DNA of 60,619 bases from a virus. The DNA lies in IMG/VR virus record IMGVR_UViG_3300017763_000014, positions 1-60,619 of that record; one strand, written 5' to 3'. The notes under the pieces were generated by a model. It was given only the letters and a program-made list of their open reading frames with translations, was not told the DNA's origin and did not search any database. Each line of letters opens with the position of its first letter. The stretch's first letter is position 1. A program made the translations under genes and the position numbers. This document shows, piece after piece, positions 7,759 through 16,881 of this stretch.

Positions 7759-8875
7759 TTCATCTAACACTGCTTGTTCATTATTATGGTCTCATGCTAG
7801 ACTTAAAGTAGACGGTACCGTTCTGCCTTGTTGTTTCGTAGAAGAAAATAATATCCCAAATTTAAACGAAGCCCCAAAATTATCTGATGGATTGAATAAC
7901 GCATTCAATTCTAAATTCTTTGACGATATAAGAAGTGAAATGTTGAAAGGTAAAAAACTTTCAATGTGTGACAAGTGTTGGAATGCAGAAGATAATGGTA
8001 TTGAATCATTCAGACAACAGTATAAACAATACGATAAATTTATAGGGCAACAACCAAAGATAAGATATATTGAAACTGCTTTATCCACACATTGTAATTT
8101 ATCATGTAGAATGTGTAATGATACATTTAGTAGTAAATGGAAACTTATAAAAAATCCTGGAATGTCAGTTGATGTTTCAGTTGATTCATTTGACTTAGAA
8201 TATTACGACACTGATTTATCTAAATTAGATTTCGTTAAGTTTGTTGGTGGAGAACCGTTAATAGATAAAAAACATGCAAACTTTTTAAAACAAATTATAA
8301 GCAAATCAGATGATCCAAGTAATGTAAAATTGTTCTACAATACTAACGGTACAATAATACCAAAACAAGAAATATTTGATGCATGGTCTAAACTAAAAGA
8401 AGTAGAAGTTACATTTAGTATCGATGCTATAGGCGAAGCAAATGAGATACTAAGACCCCCACACAAATGGGATACTATTCAAAGCGCCATAAATCACTTT
8501 ACAGAGCATAAATCAGATAATATGACGTTAGGTATGCATACTGTGATAAACGTCTTTAACATACACCTATTAAAGGATATAGTAGAGTTTTCATACGGTC
8601 ACTTTGGGAAGATGCCTTATTTTGATATATTAGACTATCCAGAGCATATGTCATTAAAGAACTTAGAAAGTAGTTTAAAGATTAAACTATCTAATGTACT
8701 CAAACATGCATTTGAGGGACAAGAAGAATTACAATTTTTATTAGAATTTATAAATCAACCAACAAAGTATTCATATACCCTTGACCAAATTATAGACAAA
8801 GAAAAAGAAAATGATATTAAGGTAAATACATTGATAGAAAAATTAGGAACAAGAGAAATATGGAATTCTTTTTAA
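7751..8875 (+). CDS. Radical SAM enzyme with N-terminal cysteine region
   Basis: The radical SAM cluster motif CX3CX2C is at Cys115, 119 and 122 (HCNLSCRMC). The GGEPL motif follows (VGGEPLID). Before the barrel is a cysteine region (PCC at 27-28, CDKCW at 73-77) like the SPASM/twitch-type auxiliary domains that precede or follow the core in peptide-modifying enzymes. At 374 residues it is complete. No ATG is available near the N-terminus, so TTG at 7751, overlapping gp13 by 8 bases, is the likely start. The substrate is unknown; a peptide or virion protein is possible from its late context. Confidence 0.82.
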   Translation: MDNSSNTACSLLWSHARLKVDGTVLPCCFVEENNIPNLNEAPKLSDGLNNAFNSKFFDDIRSEMLKGKKLSMCDKCWNAEDNGIESFRQQYKQYDKFIGQQPKIRYIETALSTHCNLSCRMCNDTFSSKWKLIKNPGMSVDVSVDSFDLEYYDTDLSKLDFVKFVGGEPLIDKKHANFLKQIISKSDDPSNVKLFYNTNGTIIPKQEIFDAWSKLKEVEVTFSIDAIGEANEILRPPHKWDTIQSAINHFTEHKSDNMTLGMHTVINVFNIHLLKDIVEFSYGHFGKMPYFDILDYPEHMSLKNLESSLKIKLSNVLKHAFEGQEELQFLLEFINQPTKYSYTLDQIIDKEKENDIKVNTLIEKLGTREIWNSF

Positions 8876-9183
8876 AAGCATTAATATCAGGAATAGTAAT
8901 AGCATCAGTTAGTATGGTGGCTCAAAGAAGTGCTACAATGGCGGCATTTTTATTGGGTATACCTTTTACTGCCTTTCTTGCAATGATTTTTATGTGGTAT
9001 TCAGGCATTGATGCAGATACTTTTGCAAAATTTAGTTTCGAAACTACGTATTTTGTCTTGACAAGTCTCGTATTTTTTGTTATATTTGGGTTACTAGTTA
9101 CAAAGATAGGATTTTGGTGTAGTGTTATAGCCGGTTTATCTGTAACGATAATACTGTATAACATTCTTTTGAGGATTATATGA
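8860..9183 (+). CDS. DUF3147-like small membrane protein
   Basis: A 107-residue protein of about four hydrophobic segments. The arrangement (FLKALISGIVIASVSMVAQR, then a small-residue-rich helix ending PFTAFLAMI, then a Tyr/Phe-rich helix and GFW) resembles the DUF3147 family of inner-membrane proteins. Function is unknown. It overlaps the radical SAM gene by 16 bases and the dNMP kinase by 4, so the three are coupled behind gp13. Confidence 0.6.
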   Translation: MEFFLKALISGIVIASVSMVAQRSATMAAFLLGIPFTAFLAMIFMWYSGIDADTFAKFSFETTYFVLTSLVFFVIFGLLVTKIGFWCSVIAGLSVTIILYNILLRII

Positions 9184-9806
9184 AAAAAATTATAGGTATC
9201 TGTGGGCTAATAGGTCATGGAAAAGACACGGTCGCAGGTCACTTAATTGAAAACGGCTTTCAACGAATAAGTTTTGCAGGAGTTCTAAAAGATGCATGTG
9301 CAAATATATTTGGATGGGACAGAATTCTTTTAGAAGGTAATACATCAGAGAGTAGAGTATTCAGAGAACAAGTAGATGAATGGTGGGCAAAAAGATTAGG
9401 TATTCCTAACTTCACACCAAGATGGGCCTTACAACATGTAGGTACAGATGTGTTCAGAACACATTTTCACCCAGATATCTGGGTAGCGGCTTGTGAAAGA
9501 CAAGTCGAATTAACAGACAAAAATGTAGTCATTTCTGATTGCAGATTTTACAATGAATTAGATGTTATTAAACGATTAGGTGGCAAGACTACTGTAGTAT
9601 GGCGAAAAGAAAAGCCTGAATGGTGGCAGAATGCTTGTACATCAAATAAGACTAAATCAGAGAATATGCTTGATCCCATGAAACGATATCCAGACGTACA
9701 TAAAAGCGAGTATAGTTGGGCTGGATGGGACTTTGACATAGAATTCGACAATTCTAAAGACTTGGAGCATCTATATAGCCAAGTTACAGATGTATTGTCT
9801 ACGTAG
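9180..9806 (+). CDS. 1: Deoxynucleoside monophosphate kinase (gp1-like)
   Basis: A 208-residue kinase with a P-loop GLIGHGKDT at 9-17 and a family-typical PRWALQHVGTDVFR segment plus WVAACERQ and VVISDCRFYNE. Phage dNMP kinases of this type phosphorylate dNMPs to dNDPs, feeding the dNTP pool with the ribonucleotide reductase also encoded here. It is close to T4 gp1 in size (241). The ATG overlaps the previous stop (ATGA). It is odd in lying at the end of a transcript headed by a late structural gene. Confidence 0.85.
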   Translation: MKKIIGICGLIGHGKDTVAGHLIENGFQRISFAGVLKDACANIFGWDRILLEGNTSESRVFREQVDEWWAKRLGIPNFTPRWALQHVGTDVFRTHFHPDIWVAACERQVELTDKNVVISDCRFYNELDVIKRLGGKTTVVWRKEKPEWWQNACTSNKTKSENMLDPMKRYPDVHKSEYSWAGWDFDIEFDNSKDLEHLYSQVTDVLST

Positions 9807-9840
9807 TTAATTCAAAAACAGCCACTTTTTTGTGTTTTTC

Positions 9841-9848
9841 GATAAATA
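9841..9848 (+). promoter_or_regulatory. Late promoter (GATAAATA) for the tail sheath gene
   Basis: GATAAATA 58 bases before the gp18 start, followed by a TAAGGAG ribosome site just before ATG 9907. Confidence 0.85.
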
Positions 9849-9906
9849 GTAGTAGCAATAAAAGAATTTTGCTACAATGCAATTTATATAATTAAGGAGA
9901 AACAGA

Positions 9907-12585
9907 ATGCCTACATTAGTATCACCGGGCGTGTCAGTTGTTGTTAGTGATGAGTCGCAATATGCGGCCGCTACACAAGGTACACTTCCACTACTAGTCG
10001 TTGCTACGGCAACAAACAAAACAGACGCATCTGGTTCAGCAATCGCATCTGGAACACTTGAGGCTAACGCCGGTGTTGCATATCTTGTTTCTTCACAACG
10101 AGAATTAGTTGAAACTTTCGGCGAACCTGTGTTCTATGAAGTTGGCGGATCGGTTGTGCAAGGAGCAGAGACAAGTGAATATGGCCTACTAGCCGCGTAT
10201 CAATACTTAGGAGTTTCAAACAACGCCTATGTTGTACGTGCTAACGTGGACATGTCACAATTAGAAGCGACTTCAAACGAACCAGCTGGCGCAATTACAA
10301 ACGGAACATATTGGCACGATACGTCAACATCTGATTTTGGTATCTTTAAACATGATGGTACAGACTGGAAAGCAGTTACACCTAAAGTGTTAACAGATGC
10401 ACCAGGAACAGGTAATGTTGAGGCTATCAATGCTGATGGTTTTGCATCACCGAAAAACACATTCGGTTCTGCAGGAGACATCGCCGTTGTAACATCAACA
10501 ACAAAAATTACTTACTGGGAAAAAGTAGGTGTTAACTGGGTCATCACTGGTGACACTGGTTCATCAGATTTTCAGTGGTCTGCTTTTGCACCAACAACTA
10601 AATCAGATAACAATGCTTTAGCGGGTGGCGAAATTTATATTAGACTTACAAAACAAGGCGGTGGTTTAGATTTATCAGCGGCTGTTTATAATTCTACTAC
10701 AGGCTTATGGACATCAGTTCAAGCACCACTATATTCTACAGATGATATCGCAGGAACATCATTAATTGATGAAGGTGATATCTATGCACGTTATAACTCA
10801 GCATTAGGTTTCGTTGAGTTACGTAGACATACTGGTAAAGTAGCTACAACAATCACAACAGGTCAAATCCCTGATACTACAAGTATCACTGCGGACTTCA
10901 CAGTTGAAGGTACACAGTTCAATGTTACTGCGGTAACATTAGATGCTCTTGTAGTACAAATGCAAATGAACACAAATTTAAATGCGGCTAACGTTTCAGT
11001 TGAAAAAATCGGTGCTGATAAAGTCAGATGGACTAAATCAGACGGATTAGAACTAAACATCGTATTTTCTTCTGGTTTCAATGCAATGGGACTTGCTCAA
11101 TCAACAAACATTGATAGTGTTTGGGCAGACTTATCATATGAAGCATCTTCATCTACACCAAAAGGTGCAGTAGCAGAAGGTACTCTATGGTTTGATGCAG
11201 ATTTAAAAATTGAAGTACTTAGAAATGCTTACGTAAGTGGTGTTCAGCAATGGCAACAACATGCTTGGTCTGAGGACACAGACGGTTTAATGGGCAATGA
11301 ATTACAATTACGTTCAGGTATGCCAACAAAACGTAAAGATGGTACAACTAATCTATTCACTGGCGACATTTGGGTAGATAGTGATGCTATGCCTTATCCA
11401 CATGTCTATCGTTGGGACGGTGGCAAATGGGTTAAACTAGATAATGCTGACCAATCATCTAGCAATGGTATCGTTTTCTCTCATTTCTCAGAGGAAGCAC
11501 CATACGATGCAAACGGAAACATTAATTCACGTACTGCACATGCCAAAACAGCAAATGCTGAATTGCATCCAGACGGTATGTTATTAGTGAACATGGATTA
11601 CTCTACTTACAATGTTAAAAAATATGTTAACGGTAAGTGGGAATGGGCATCAGGTTCTAACTTAGATGGCTCAGGCAAATTCGGTAAAGAAGCACAACGT
11701 AATATGGTTGTGGAAGCTATGCAGGCGTCAATCGCAGGTAATGATGGTATTCGTTCAGAATCAGTTTACTTTAACTTGATTGCGGCTCCTGGTTATCCAG
11801 AACTAATGGACGAAATGATTGCTCTAAACAAAGATAAGAAAGAAGTTGCTTTCGTTATTGGTGATACACCAATGGACTTGAAATCAGATTCTACATCTAT
11901 GAAAAATTGGGCAACTGATAACGTTCCAGCAGAATCATATGCAGGCGTTTATTACCCACATGGTCTTTCAACAGACTTATCAGGTAATGATGTTGTTATT
12001 CCATCATCAGCAATCGCACTACGTACTATCGCATTCTCAGACCAAGTATCATTCCCATGGTTCGCTCCAGCGGGCTTGACACGTGGTGTTGTAACGAATG
12101 CAAGTAAAGTAGGTTACGTAACAGATGAAAGTGAATTTGCACAAGTTCGTTTAAGTAACGGACAACGTGATGCACTTTACACTTCACGTGTTAATCCAAT
12201 CGCAGACCTTCCAAATCAAGGTCTAGTAGTTTATGGTCAAAAAACAGCACAGGCATTTGCATCAGCACTTGACCGTATTAATGTTGCGAGACTTGTAAAC
12301 TATATGCGTTTCAATTTGGATCAATTATCTCGTGGTTTCTTATTCGAACAGAATGACAAAATCACACGTGATAACATGCGTGATGCAGTAGAACGTTTCT
12401 GTGGTGAACTAGTAACTAACAGAGGTCTATTCGACTTCTTAGTTGTTTGTGACGAATCAAACAATACTCCGGCTCGTATCGATAGAAACGAGTTATGGGT
12501 AGACGTTGCAATTCAACCAGTGAAAGCAGTAGAGTTTATCTATATCCCACTACGTATCAGAAATACAGGCGAATCTCTAGCGTAA
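9907..12585 (+). CDS. 18: Tail sheath protein gp18
   Basis: Begins with the sheath signature (PTLVSPGVSVVVSDESQY) and ends with the C-terminal sheath domain: NVARLVNYMRFNLDQLSR, FEQND..TRDN and a IYIPLRIRNTGE finish. gp18 forms the contractile sheath around the tail tube. It is 892 residues, about 230 longer than T4 gp18. The extra length is in the middle (about 130-580) and contains about six degenerate units of the form G-x-(I/L/Y)-W ... NG/DG-x-x-W, for example around 132-156, 484-510 and 555-581. These probably decorate the outside of the sheath. It has its own promoter and terminator. Confidence 0.93.
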   Translation: MPTLVSPGVSVVVSDESQYAAATQGTLPLLVVATATNKTDASGSAIASGTLEANAGVAYLVSSQRELVETFGEPVFYEVGGSVVQGAETSEYGLLAAYQYLGVSNNAYVVRANVDMSQLEATSNEPAGAITNGTYWHDTSTSDFGIFKHDGTDWKAVTPKVLTDAPGTGNVEAINADGFASPKNTFGSAGDIAVVTSTTKITYWEKVGVNWVITGDTGSSDFQWSAFAPTTKSDNNALAGGEIYIRLTKQGGGLDLSAAVYNSTTGLWTSVQAPLYSTDDIAGTSLIDEGDIYARYNSALGFVELRRHTGKVATTITTGQIPDTTSITADFTVEGTQFNVTAVTLDALVVQMQMNTNLNAANVSVEKIGADKVRWTKSDGLELNIVFSSGFNAMGLAQSTNIDSVWADLSYEASSSTPKGAVAEGTLWFDADLKIEVLRNAYVSGVQQWQQHAWSEDTDGLMGNELQLRSGMPTKRKDGTTNLFTGDIWVDSDAMPYPHVYRWDGGKWVKLDNADQSSSNGIVFSHFSEEAPYDANGNINSRTAHAKTANAELHPDGMLLVNMDYSTYNVKKYVNGKWEWASGSNLDGSGKFGKEAQRNMVVEAMQASIAGNDGIRSESVYFNLIAAPGYPELMDEMIALNKDKKEVAFVIGDTPMDLKSDSTSMKNWATDNVPAESYAGVYYPHGLSTDLSGNDVVIPSSAIALRTIAFSDQVSFPWFAPAGLTRGVVTNASKVGYVTDESEFAQVRLSNGQRDALYTSRVNPIADLPNQGLVVYGQKTAQAFASALDRINVARLVNYMRFNLDQLSRGFLFEQNDKITRDNMRDAVERFCGELVTNRGLFDFLVVCDESNNTPARIDRNELWVDVAIQPVKAVEFIYIPLRIRNTGESLA

Positions 12586-12612
12586 GCTGAGAAAAACCAA
12601 TAAAAATCTTAG

Positions 12613-12638
12613 AAACCCGGCAGTAATGTCGGGTTTTT
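12613..12638 (+). terminator. Rho-independent terminator after gp18
   Basis: A 9-bp stem (613-621 with 628-636) with loop AGTAAT and a T run; it ends the sheath transcript. Confidence 0.88.
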
Positions 12639-12669
12639 ATTAACTACAACTTTAATTATATTCATAAAA

Positions 12670-12677
12670 GATAAATA
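12670..12677 (+). promoter_or_regulatory. Late promoter (GATAAATA) for tail tube
   Basis: GATAAATA 46 bases before the gp19 start. A 16-base perfect palindrome (12692-12707, centre TTTCGAAA) lies in the leader just ahead of the TAGGAG ribosome site. Confidence 0.85.
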
Positions 12678-12722
12678 CTCTTATATAAAGTAAAGTTTCG
12701 AAACTTTTTAGGAGACAAAAAC

Positions 12723-13322
12723 ATGGCAAGAACATTAAATACTTTTGGTGTACCTACAGACAGCGGCGATGGCGTAACTGGCTCAGGTATTCTACAGCCT
12801 AAATTAAACTATCGTTTCCGTGTTCAAGTAGCAGGTTTCGGTGGAGTGGCTACAAACACTACCGAATTCACAAGACAAGTTATGAACGTAACTCGTCCAA
12901 AGATTACACACGAATCAATTCCTGTAGATTCATATAACTCTCGTATGTATATGATGGGTAAACACACTTGGGAACCTATCACAATTACTCTACGTGATGA
13001 TATTGCAAACAATTTAACTAAACTAGTAGGTAGACAAGTACAATCACAGTTGAACCACAGAAATCAAGCTGGTCCGGCGGCAGGTACTAACTACAAGTTT
13101 TCTACATTAATTGAAATACTTGACGGTAACTCAGGCAATCCAAACGAACAATGGCAACTAGAAGGTTGTTTTGTTCAGAATGCAGATTATTCTCAGTCAG
13201 ATTACTCAGTTTCAGATCCTGTGACAATCGCACTAACACTACAGTACGATAACGCAGTATTCACTGATACTGAAATTATGCCTGACACAACATTCGTTAA
13301 TAATTCAAGTATTCTTGGTTAA
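12723..13322 (+). CDS. 19: Tail tube protein gp19
   Basis: A 199-residue tail tube protein: NYRFRVQVAGFGG opening strand, a TRQVMNVTRPKITHE / PVDSYNSRMYMMGKHTWEPI block, and a C-terminal QNADYSQSDYSVSDPVTIALTLQYD strand pair typical of the tube fold. gp19 polymerises into the inner tube through which DNA passes. Slightly longer than T4 gp19 (163). It follows the sheath gene as in T4 but with its own late promoter and leader hairpin. The gene after it also has tube-like segments. Confidence 0.9.
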   Translation: MARTLNTFGVPTDSGDGVTGSGILQPKLNYRFRVQVAGFGGVATNTTEFTRQVMNVTRPKITHESIPVDSYNSRMYMMGKHTWEPITITLRDDIANNLTKLVGRQVQSQLNHRNQAGPAAGTNYKFSTLIEILDGNSGNPNEQWQLEGCFVQNADYSQSDYSVSDPVTIALTLQYDNAVFTDTEIMPDTTFVNNSSILG

Positions 13323-13338
13323 TCTGAGGTAGGCTATT

Positions 13339-14949
13339 ATGGCTACACAGAAACAAGGCGGCAACAATAAGCAAGGCAATATTGTAGTTCAGGATAGCAG
13401 TAATGCCAGAAAAAGATTTGGGTTCGACGGCGTCGGACCCATTACTACAGCTCCAAAATTTGGAGATATGTGGTATGTGGAATTCCACACAGTTGAATCA
13501 GGCGCCTTAGGCCAATCACTTCCAAATAACAGATTCGTTAAAGCAGTAGGTGGGGTATCTATTGCCACTTCCACTGTACCAATCGATAGATATGGTAAAC
13601 GAACATATATTCCTACACGTGTAGATTTTGGTGAAGTATCGATTAGTATGTATGATACTATTAATGGTGATACTTTTAACTTCATGAAAGATATCTATAA
13701 AAGATTTTTTAATAACAGTGATATACCAACCGATACAGCAAATATAGAAAAAAGTATTGCTGATATAAATCAAGGTAGAAGGTTCCCAACATCTGGAAAA
13801 TCATTTCATCAAAATTTTGAAAAAGTTGTAATATTTCACTTCTTTGGTAACTTAGACGGTGCACCAAGTCCAACTGACTTTACTGGTACTGTACATGACC
13901 AAGTAGGCACAGGAAAAATTCAAAAAATTACACTAGTTAACCCTTTAGTTACATCTATTAATTTCTCACCGAGTGATTATGCCGATGCACAATTAAAGAT
14001 GATTGACTTTAATCTGCAACCAGAAAATGTCACATTCGAAACAGTTACAGATGAGATAGCATTCCCTAAATGGATGACAGATGGTCAACCGTATATACTG
14101 GAGTCTTTAGTTAGTCAATCAAGTGTTCGTGACACAGAAGCAGGGACGAATGAATGGAATAATAGACTTAATGACCTATTAGCACAATTTAAGAAAGATC
14201 CAAGTGATGTTCTTAGTGCAGTAAACGAAGAACAAGAACTTCCTTTCTGGTCAAAGAATACTGATAGGTCTTCACTTGCTAACCAAACTGCGGAAACACA
14301 AGCACTTATCAATCAACAAAAACTTGATGAGTTAACAAAACTTAATAATGCAGTAAAATTTTCTGGTTTACCTATGAATGAATTCAATGGCCAAGACATT
14401 GACCCTGCTCAATTTTCAAATGTGTTAGATGCACAGAATGAAATTGCACAAGCAGAATTTGAAGAAGCAAAATCAAGACATCAGTTTGTAGAGGCTCTTC
14501 CAACAAATGAAAGATTTACTGATCCTTTTGTTCCAGAAACAAAATATCCTCAAATAGCAGATTTTGCCAACTTAGGTAACACATATGACGGCGGTACAGG
14601 AAGATACGGTGGAAGTAACTTAGGAGGAGCGATTAAAAACGAATTAGTAAATGCTTTCTTCAATGGAAGAAGTATTAATTGGGGTAACATAAGAGATTCA
14701 GCGGCTCAAGGCCTTTTAGGAAATTCGGGTATCGGTTCTATACAGAATTTAAGTAAAACGAAACAAAGTAAGTTCGGTATCTTAGGAGATTTAGTTAGAG
14801 ACGGTATTAATAATTCAAATACAAGAAGTGGTGGACAAGCAAATCAGACTGTTACTGTCCCTTCAAATGGAACATCGGCAAATGCTACTTCACTTAACAA
14901 CGCACAATCTTCTATTAATGTGTTAAAGAATTTAACGAGGGGTTTATAA
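13339..14949 (+). CDS. Tail-tube-like structural protein, possible baseplate tube-initiator
   Basis: A 536-residue protein whose first ~250 residues look like an expanded tail-tube domain: FGDMWYVEFHTVESG, VGGVSIATSTVPIDRYGKR, VDFGEVSISMYDTINGDTFN and a closing TSINFSPSDYADAQLKMIDF pair. The rest is Gln/Asn/Ala-rich helix and a glycine/asparagine-rich tail (about 410-536). In T4, gp48 and gp54 are tube-fold baseplate proteins that start tube assembly; this protein could play that part, but I cannot align it firmly to either. It is 16 bases after gp19, likely co-transcribed. Confidence 0.6.
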   Translation: MATQKQGGNNKQGNIVVQDSSNARKRFGFDGVGPITTAPKFGDMWYVEFHTVESGALGQSLPNNRFVKAVGGVSIATSTVPIDRYGKRTYIPTRVDFGEVSISMYDTINGDTFNFMKDIYKRFFNNSDIPTDTANIEKSIADINQGRRFPTSGKSFHQNFEKVVIFHFFGNLDGAPSPTDFTGTVHDQVGTGKIQKITLVNPLVTSINFSPSDYADAQLKMIDFNLQPENVTFETVTDEIAFPKWMTDGQPYILESLVSQSSVRDTEAGTNEWNNRLNDLLAQFKKDPSDVLSAVNEEQELPFWSKNTDRSSLANQTAETQALINQQKLDELTKLNNAVKFSGLPMNEFNGQDIDPAQFSNVLDAQNEIAQAEFEEAKSRHQFVEALPTNERFTDPFVPETKYPQIADFANLGNTYDGGTGRYGGSNLGGAIKNELVNAFFNGRSINWGNIRDSAAQGLLGNSGIGSIQNLSKTKQSKFGILGDLVRDGINNSNTRSGGQANQTVTVPSNGTSANATSLNNAQSSINVLKNLTRGL

Positions 14950-14950
14950 G

Positions 14951-15220
14951 ATGGCATTCGACATAGATGTATTAAAGGCAAAATTCCGAAAGAAAGGCTT
15001 CACAGAAGCCAAAGCAGATACGTTTGCTAGAGAAATAACAAACGTAGCAAGAAGTTACGGACTAAATCCATACCAACTAGTCGATGAAATTAAACCTAAC
15101 TTTGACTTAAATGATTTAGGCGCATTTGTAATTAATAGTTCTTTGAGATTTGGTTATCAGACTGGTACAATAAAACCATCTAAACCTAACGCTATGGTCC
15201 AAAGAGCAATTATTAAATGA
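14951..15220 (+). CDS. Small conserved late protein
   Basis: An 89-residue protein (MAFDIDVLKAKFRKKGFTEAK start), apparently helical, with no known motif. It begins one base after the tube-like gene and its stop overlaps the head completion gene (ATGA). Co-transcription with virion genes suggests an assembly role, not shown by sequence. Confidence 0.55.
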   Translation: MAFDIDVLKAKFRKKGFTEAKADTFAREITNVARSYGLNPYQLVDEIKPNFDLNDLGAFVINSSLRFGYQTGTIKPSKPNAMVQRAIIK

Positions 15221-15678
15221 GACAGAAATATCATCAAGGAAAATATACAATAAAAAACCCACAGAAGTACTCTGGGAGGGGTGAGCCTACTTTTAGAAGT
15301 AGTTGGGAACACACTTTCATGAATTTCTGTGATGATAATCCAAGTGTTGTAGCTTGGGCAAGTGAACCTTGTAAGATAACATATCAAAACCCTTTAAATG
15401 GCAAAGTTACTGGATACGTTCCTGACTTTATCATTGTTTATATGGATAAAAAGGGCAATAAGAATGCAGAGTTGGTTGAAATCAAACCTTCAACACAATC
15501 TAACCCAGAATTAGCAAGAAGAAGAACAGACAAAGCGGCTGTTGTACAGAATTTTGCTAAATGGGATGCGGCAACCTCTTGGGCTAAGAAAAGAGGCATG
15601 CGTTTTCGTGTATTAAACGAAGGTGACATATATCAAAACACAAAAAAGCCTAAACCTGTCAAAAGAAAAAAGAAATAA
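15217..15678 (+). CDS. 4: Head completion protein gp4
   Basis: A 153-residue match to T4 gp4 (also called gp50/gp65): QGKYT..NPQKYSG opening, FRSSWEHTFMNFCDDNPSVV (T4 has FRSSYERKFMVWCDLNPNVV), a VPDFIIVY strand, VEIKPSTQ and WDAATSWAKKRGMRF. The E...PDF..EIK pattern is that of PD-(D/E)XK-type nucleases. gp4 finishes the packaged head before neck and tail join. The C-terminus ends in a run of Lys and Arg. Overlaps the preceding gene by 4 bases. Confidence 0.88.
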   Translation: MRQKYHQGKYTIKNPQKYSGRGEPTFRSSWEHTFMNFCDDNPSVVAWASEPCKITYQNPLNGKVTGYVPDFIIVYMDKKGNKNAELVEIKPSTQSNPELARRRTDKAAVVQNFAKWDAATSWAKKRGMRFRVLNEGDIYQNTKKPKPVKRKKK

Positions 15679-15689
15679 TTTTTAGCAAT

Positions 15690-15697
15690 GATAAATA
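15690..15697 (+). promoter_or_regulatory. Late promoter (GATAAATA) for gp16
   Basis: GATAAATA 32 bases before the gp16 start at 15729. Confidence 0.85.
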
Positions 15698-15728
15698 CTA
15701 TTAACTACTGATATAATAGGAATAACAG

Positions 15729-16292
15729 ATGACTAAAAAATTAGAAGAAACGTTTAACATTACAGGCGCGGAAGAAGACAAGACATATGAGAATGAAGTT
15801 GAACGTGACACACCTTCTATAGAAGAATCTAACGAAATTACCAAAATCATCAATACTGAAATGAAAAATGCAGAGAAAATCGATGCATCACTTCCTATGG
15901 TATCAGATTTAAATGAACATGACAGAGAAATGGACGATATTCATGGAAAAGCCATGCAAACATTTGAAGATTTACTGCAATTAGGTATGAATGTAGAAGT
16001 ACATGCAGGTGCAAAGATATTAGAGACAGCAAATCAGCTATTAAAGACAGCTAAAGAAGCCAAAGACAGTAAAGTAGACAGAAAACTCAAAATGATTAAT
16101 CTACAGTTGCAAAAAGCGAAGCTAGACCATCAAAAAGATAGGGATACTAGCAAAGATGACAACGAATTAGAGTCAGAAGGCTCTCTAAACCTTGATAGAA
16201 ACGAATTATTGAAGCGAATTGCTAATGCACAAAAGGTTGCAGATGAAGTAACTGGTAAAAAACCAGAAAAAAATAACAAAAATGATAAATAA
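15729..16292 (+). CDS. 16: Terminase small subunit gp16 (probable)
   Basis: A 187-residue, charged helical protein. The centre (about 60-135: DREMDDIHGKAMQTF, GAKILETANQLLKTAKEAKD, KLKMINLQLQKAKLD) follows the two-helix pattern of T4-like terminase small subunits, where a D..R.NL helix is followed by a helix ending in an LL/QL motif. gp16 forms a ring that regulates gp17 packaging. T4 gp16 is 164 residues. Unusually it lies about 6.4 kb upstream of gp17 rather than adjacent. A late promoter is embedded in its last codons. Confidence 0.65.
   Translation: MTKKLEETFNITGAEEDKTYENEVERDTPSIEESNEITKIINTEMKNAEKIDASLPMVSDLNEHDREMDDIHGKAMQTFEDLLQLGMNVEVHAGAKILETANQLLKTAKEAKDSKVDRKLKMINLQLQKAKLDHQKDRDTSKDDNELESEGSLNLDRNELLKRIANAQKVADEVTGKKPEKNNKNDK
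16284..16291 (+). promoter_or_regulatory. Late promoter (GATAAATA) embedded in gp16 stop
   Basis: GATAAATA encodes the last Asp-Lys-stop of gp16 and lies 23 bases before the next start at 16315. Confidence 0.75.
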
Positions 16293-16314
16293 GAGTAGTA
16301 CGTTGGAGAGCAAC

Positions 16315-16881
16315 ATGAAACAATTTAAAGAGTTTTTAACAGAATCAGAAAAAGAACATAAATTCACAATGCGTTTTTGCTGTGAATTAGATACTAATGC
16401 AGAAGATAGAATTGAAAAGTTTTTAGGCAAATATGACCTTAGAACGATGTCAAAAACATCTACTACACCAGTATCAAAAAACCCAATGTTCTTTAAAGAG
16501 GTAGAAAATTCAGAAGTATCGAAGATTGATGTTGTTACAGGTTATCCTGTATCAGCCGATATCTTACGTCAACAACTTTCTGATTTGTTAGGTATGCATT
16601 TAACACACGTTGCAGTACATCCAGAAGGATGGGAACCAACAGAGGAAGAAGCAGAAGAAAACAAAGAAGCAAAACTTACTTCCGAAGAAGAATCAAAATC
16701 AGACGATGGTGCAAACTATGGTCGTACTTTCATAAGTGATTTTCTAAAGTCATTAACACCAAAAGAAACTGACACAGTAGAAAATGAACTAAGTCCGAAA
16801 GAAGTACGAGACCAAGCACCAGAACAAATGGATACAGAAGAAAAATCTAGTCCATCTGTTATCTCAGGAGATAAAAAATGA
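16315..16881 (+). CDS. Late virion-associated protein with acidic tail, unknown
   Basis: The frame is open from further upstream, but ATG 16315 is preferred because it follows the late promoter and a TTGGAG ribosome site; this gives 188 residues (MKQFKEFLTESEKE). The first half is folded-looking (FTMRFCCELDTNAEDRIEKF, DVVTGYPVSADILRQQL, HVAVHPEGWEP). The second half is Glu/Ser/Lys-rich and probably disordered. Unknown function; position between gp16 and a scaffold-like gene suggests a head or assembly protein. Confidence 0.6.
   Translation: MKQFKEFLTESEKEHKFTMRFCCELDTNAEDRIEKFLGKYDLRTMSKTSTTPVSKNPMFFKEVENSEVSKIDVVTGYPVSADILRQQLSDLLGMHLTHVAVHPEGWEPTEEEAEENKEAKLTSEEESKSDDGANYGRTFISDFLKSLTPKETDTVENELSPKEVRDQAPEQMDTEEKSSPSVISGDKK

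Noticed and set aside
10227-11081. Antisense frames in the sheath gene
   Set aside because: Composition follows the reverse of the sheath codons; no ribosome sites.
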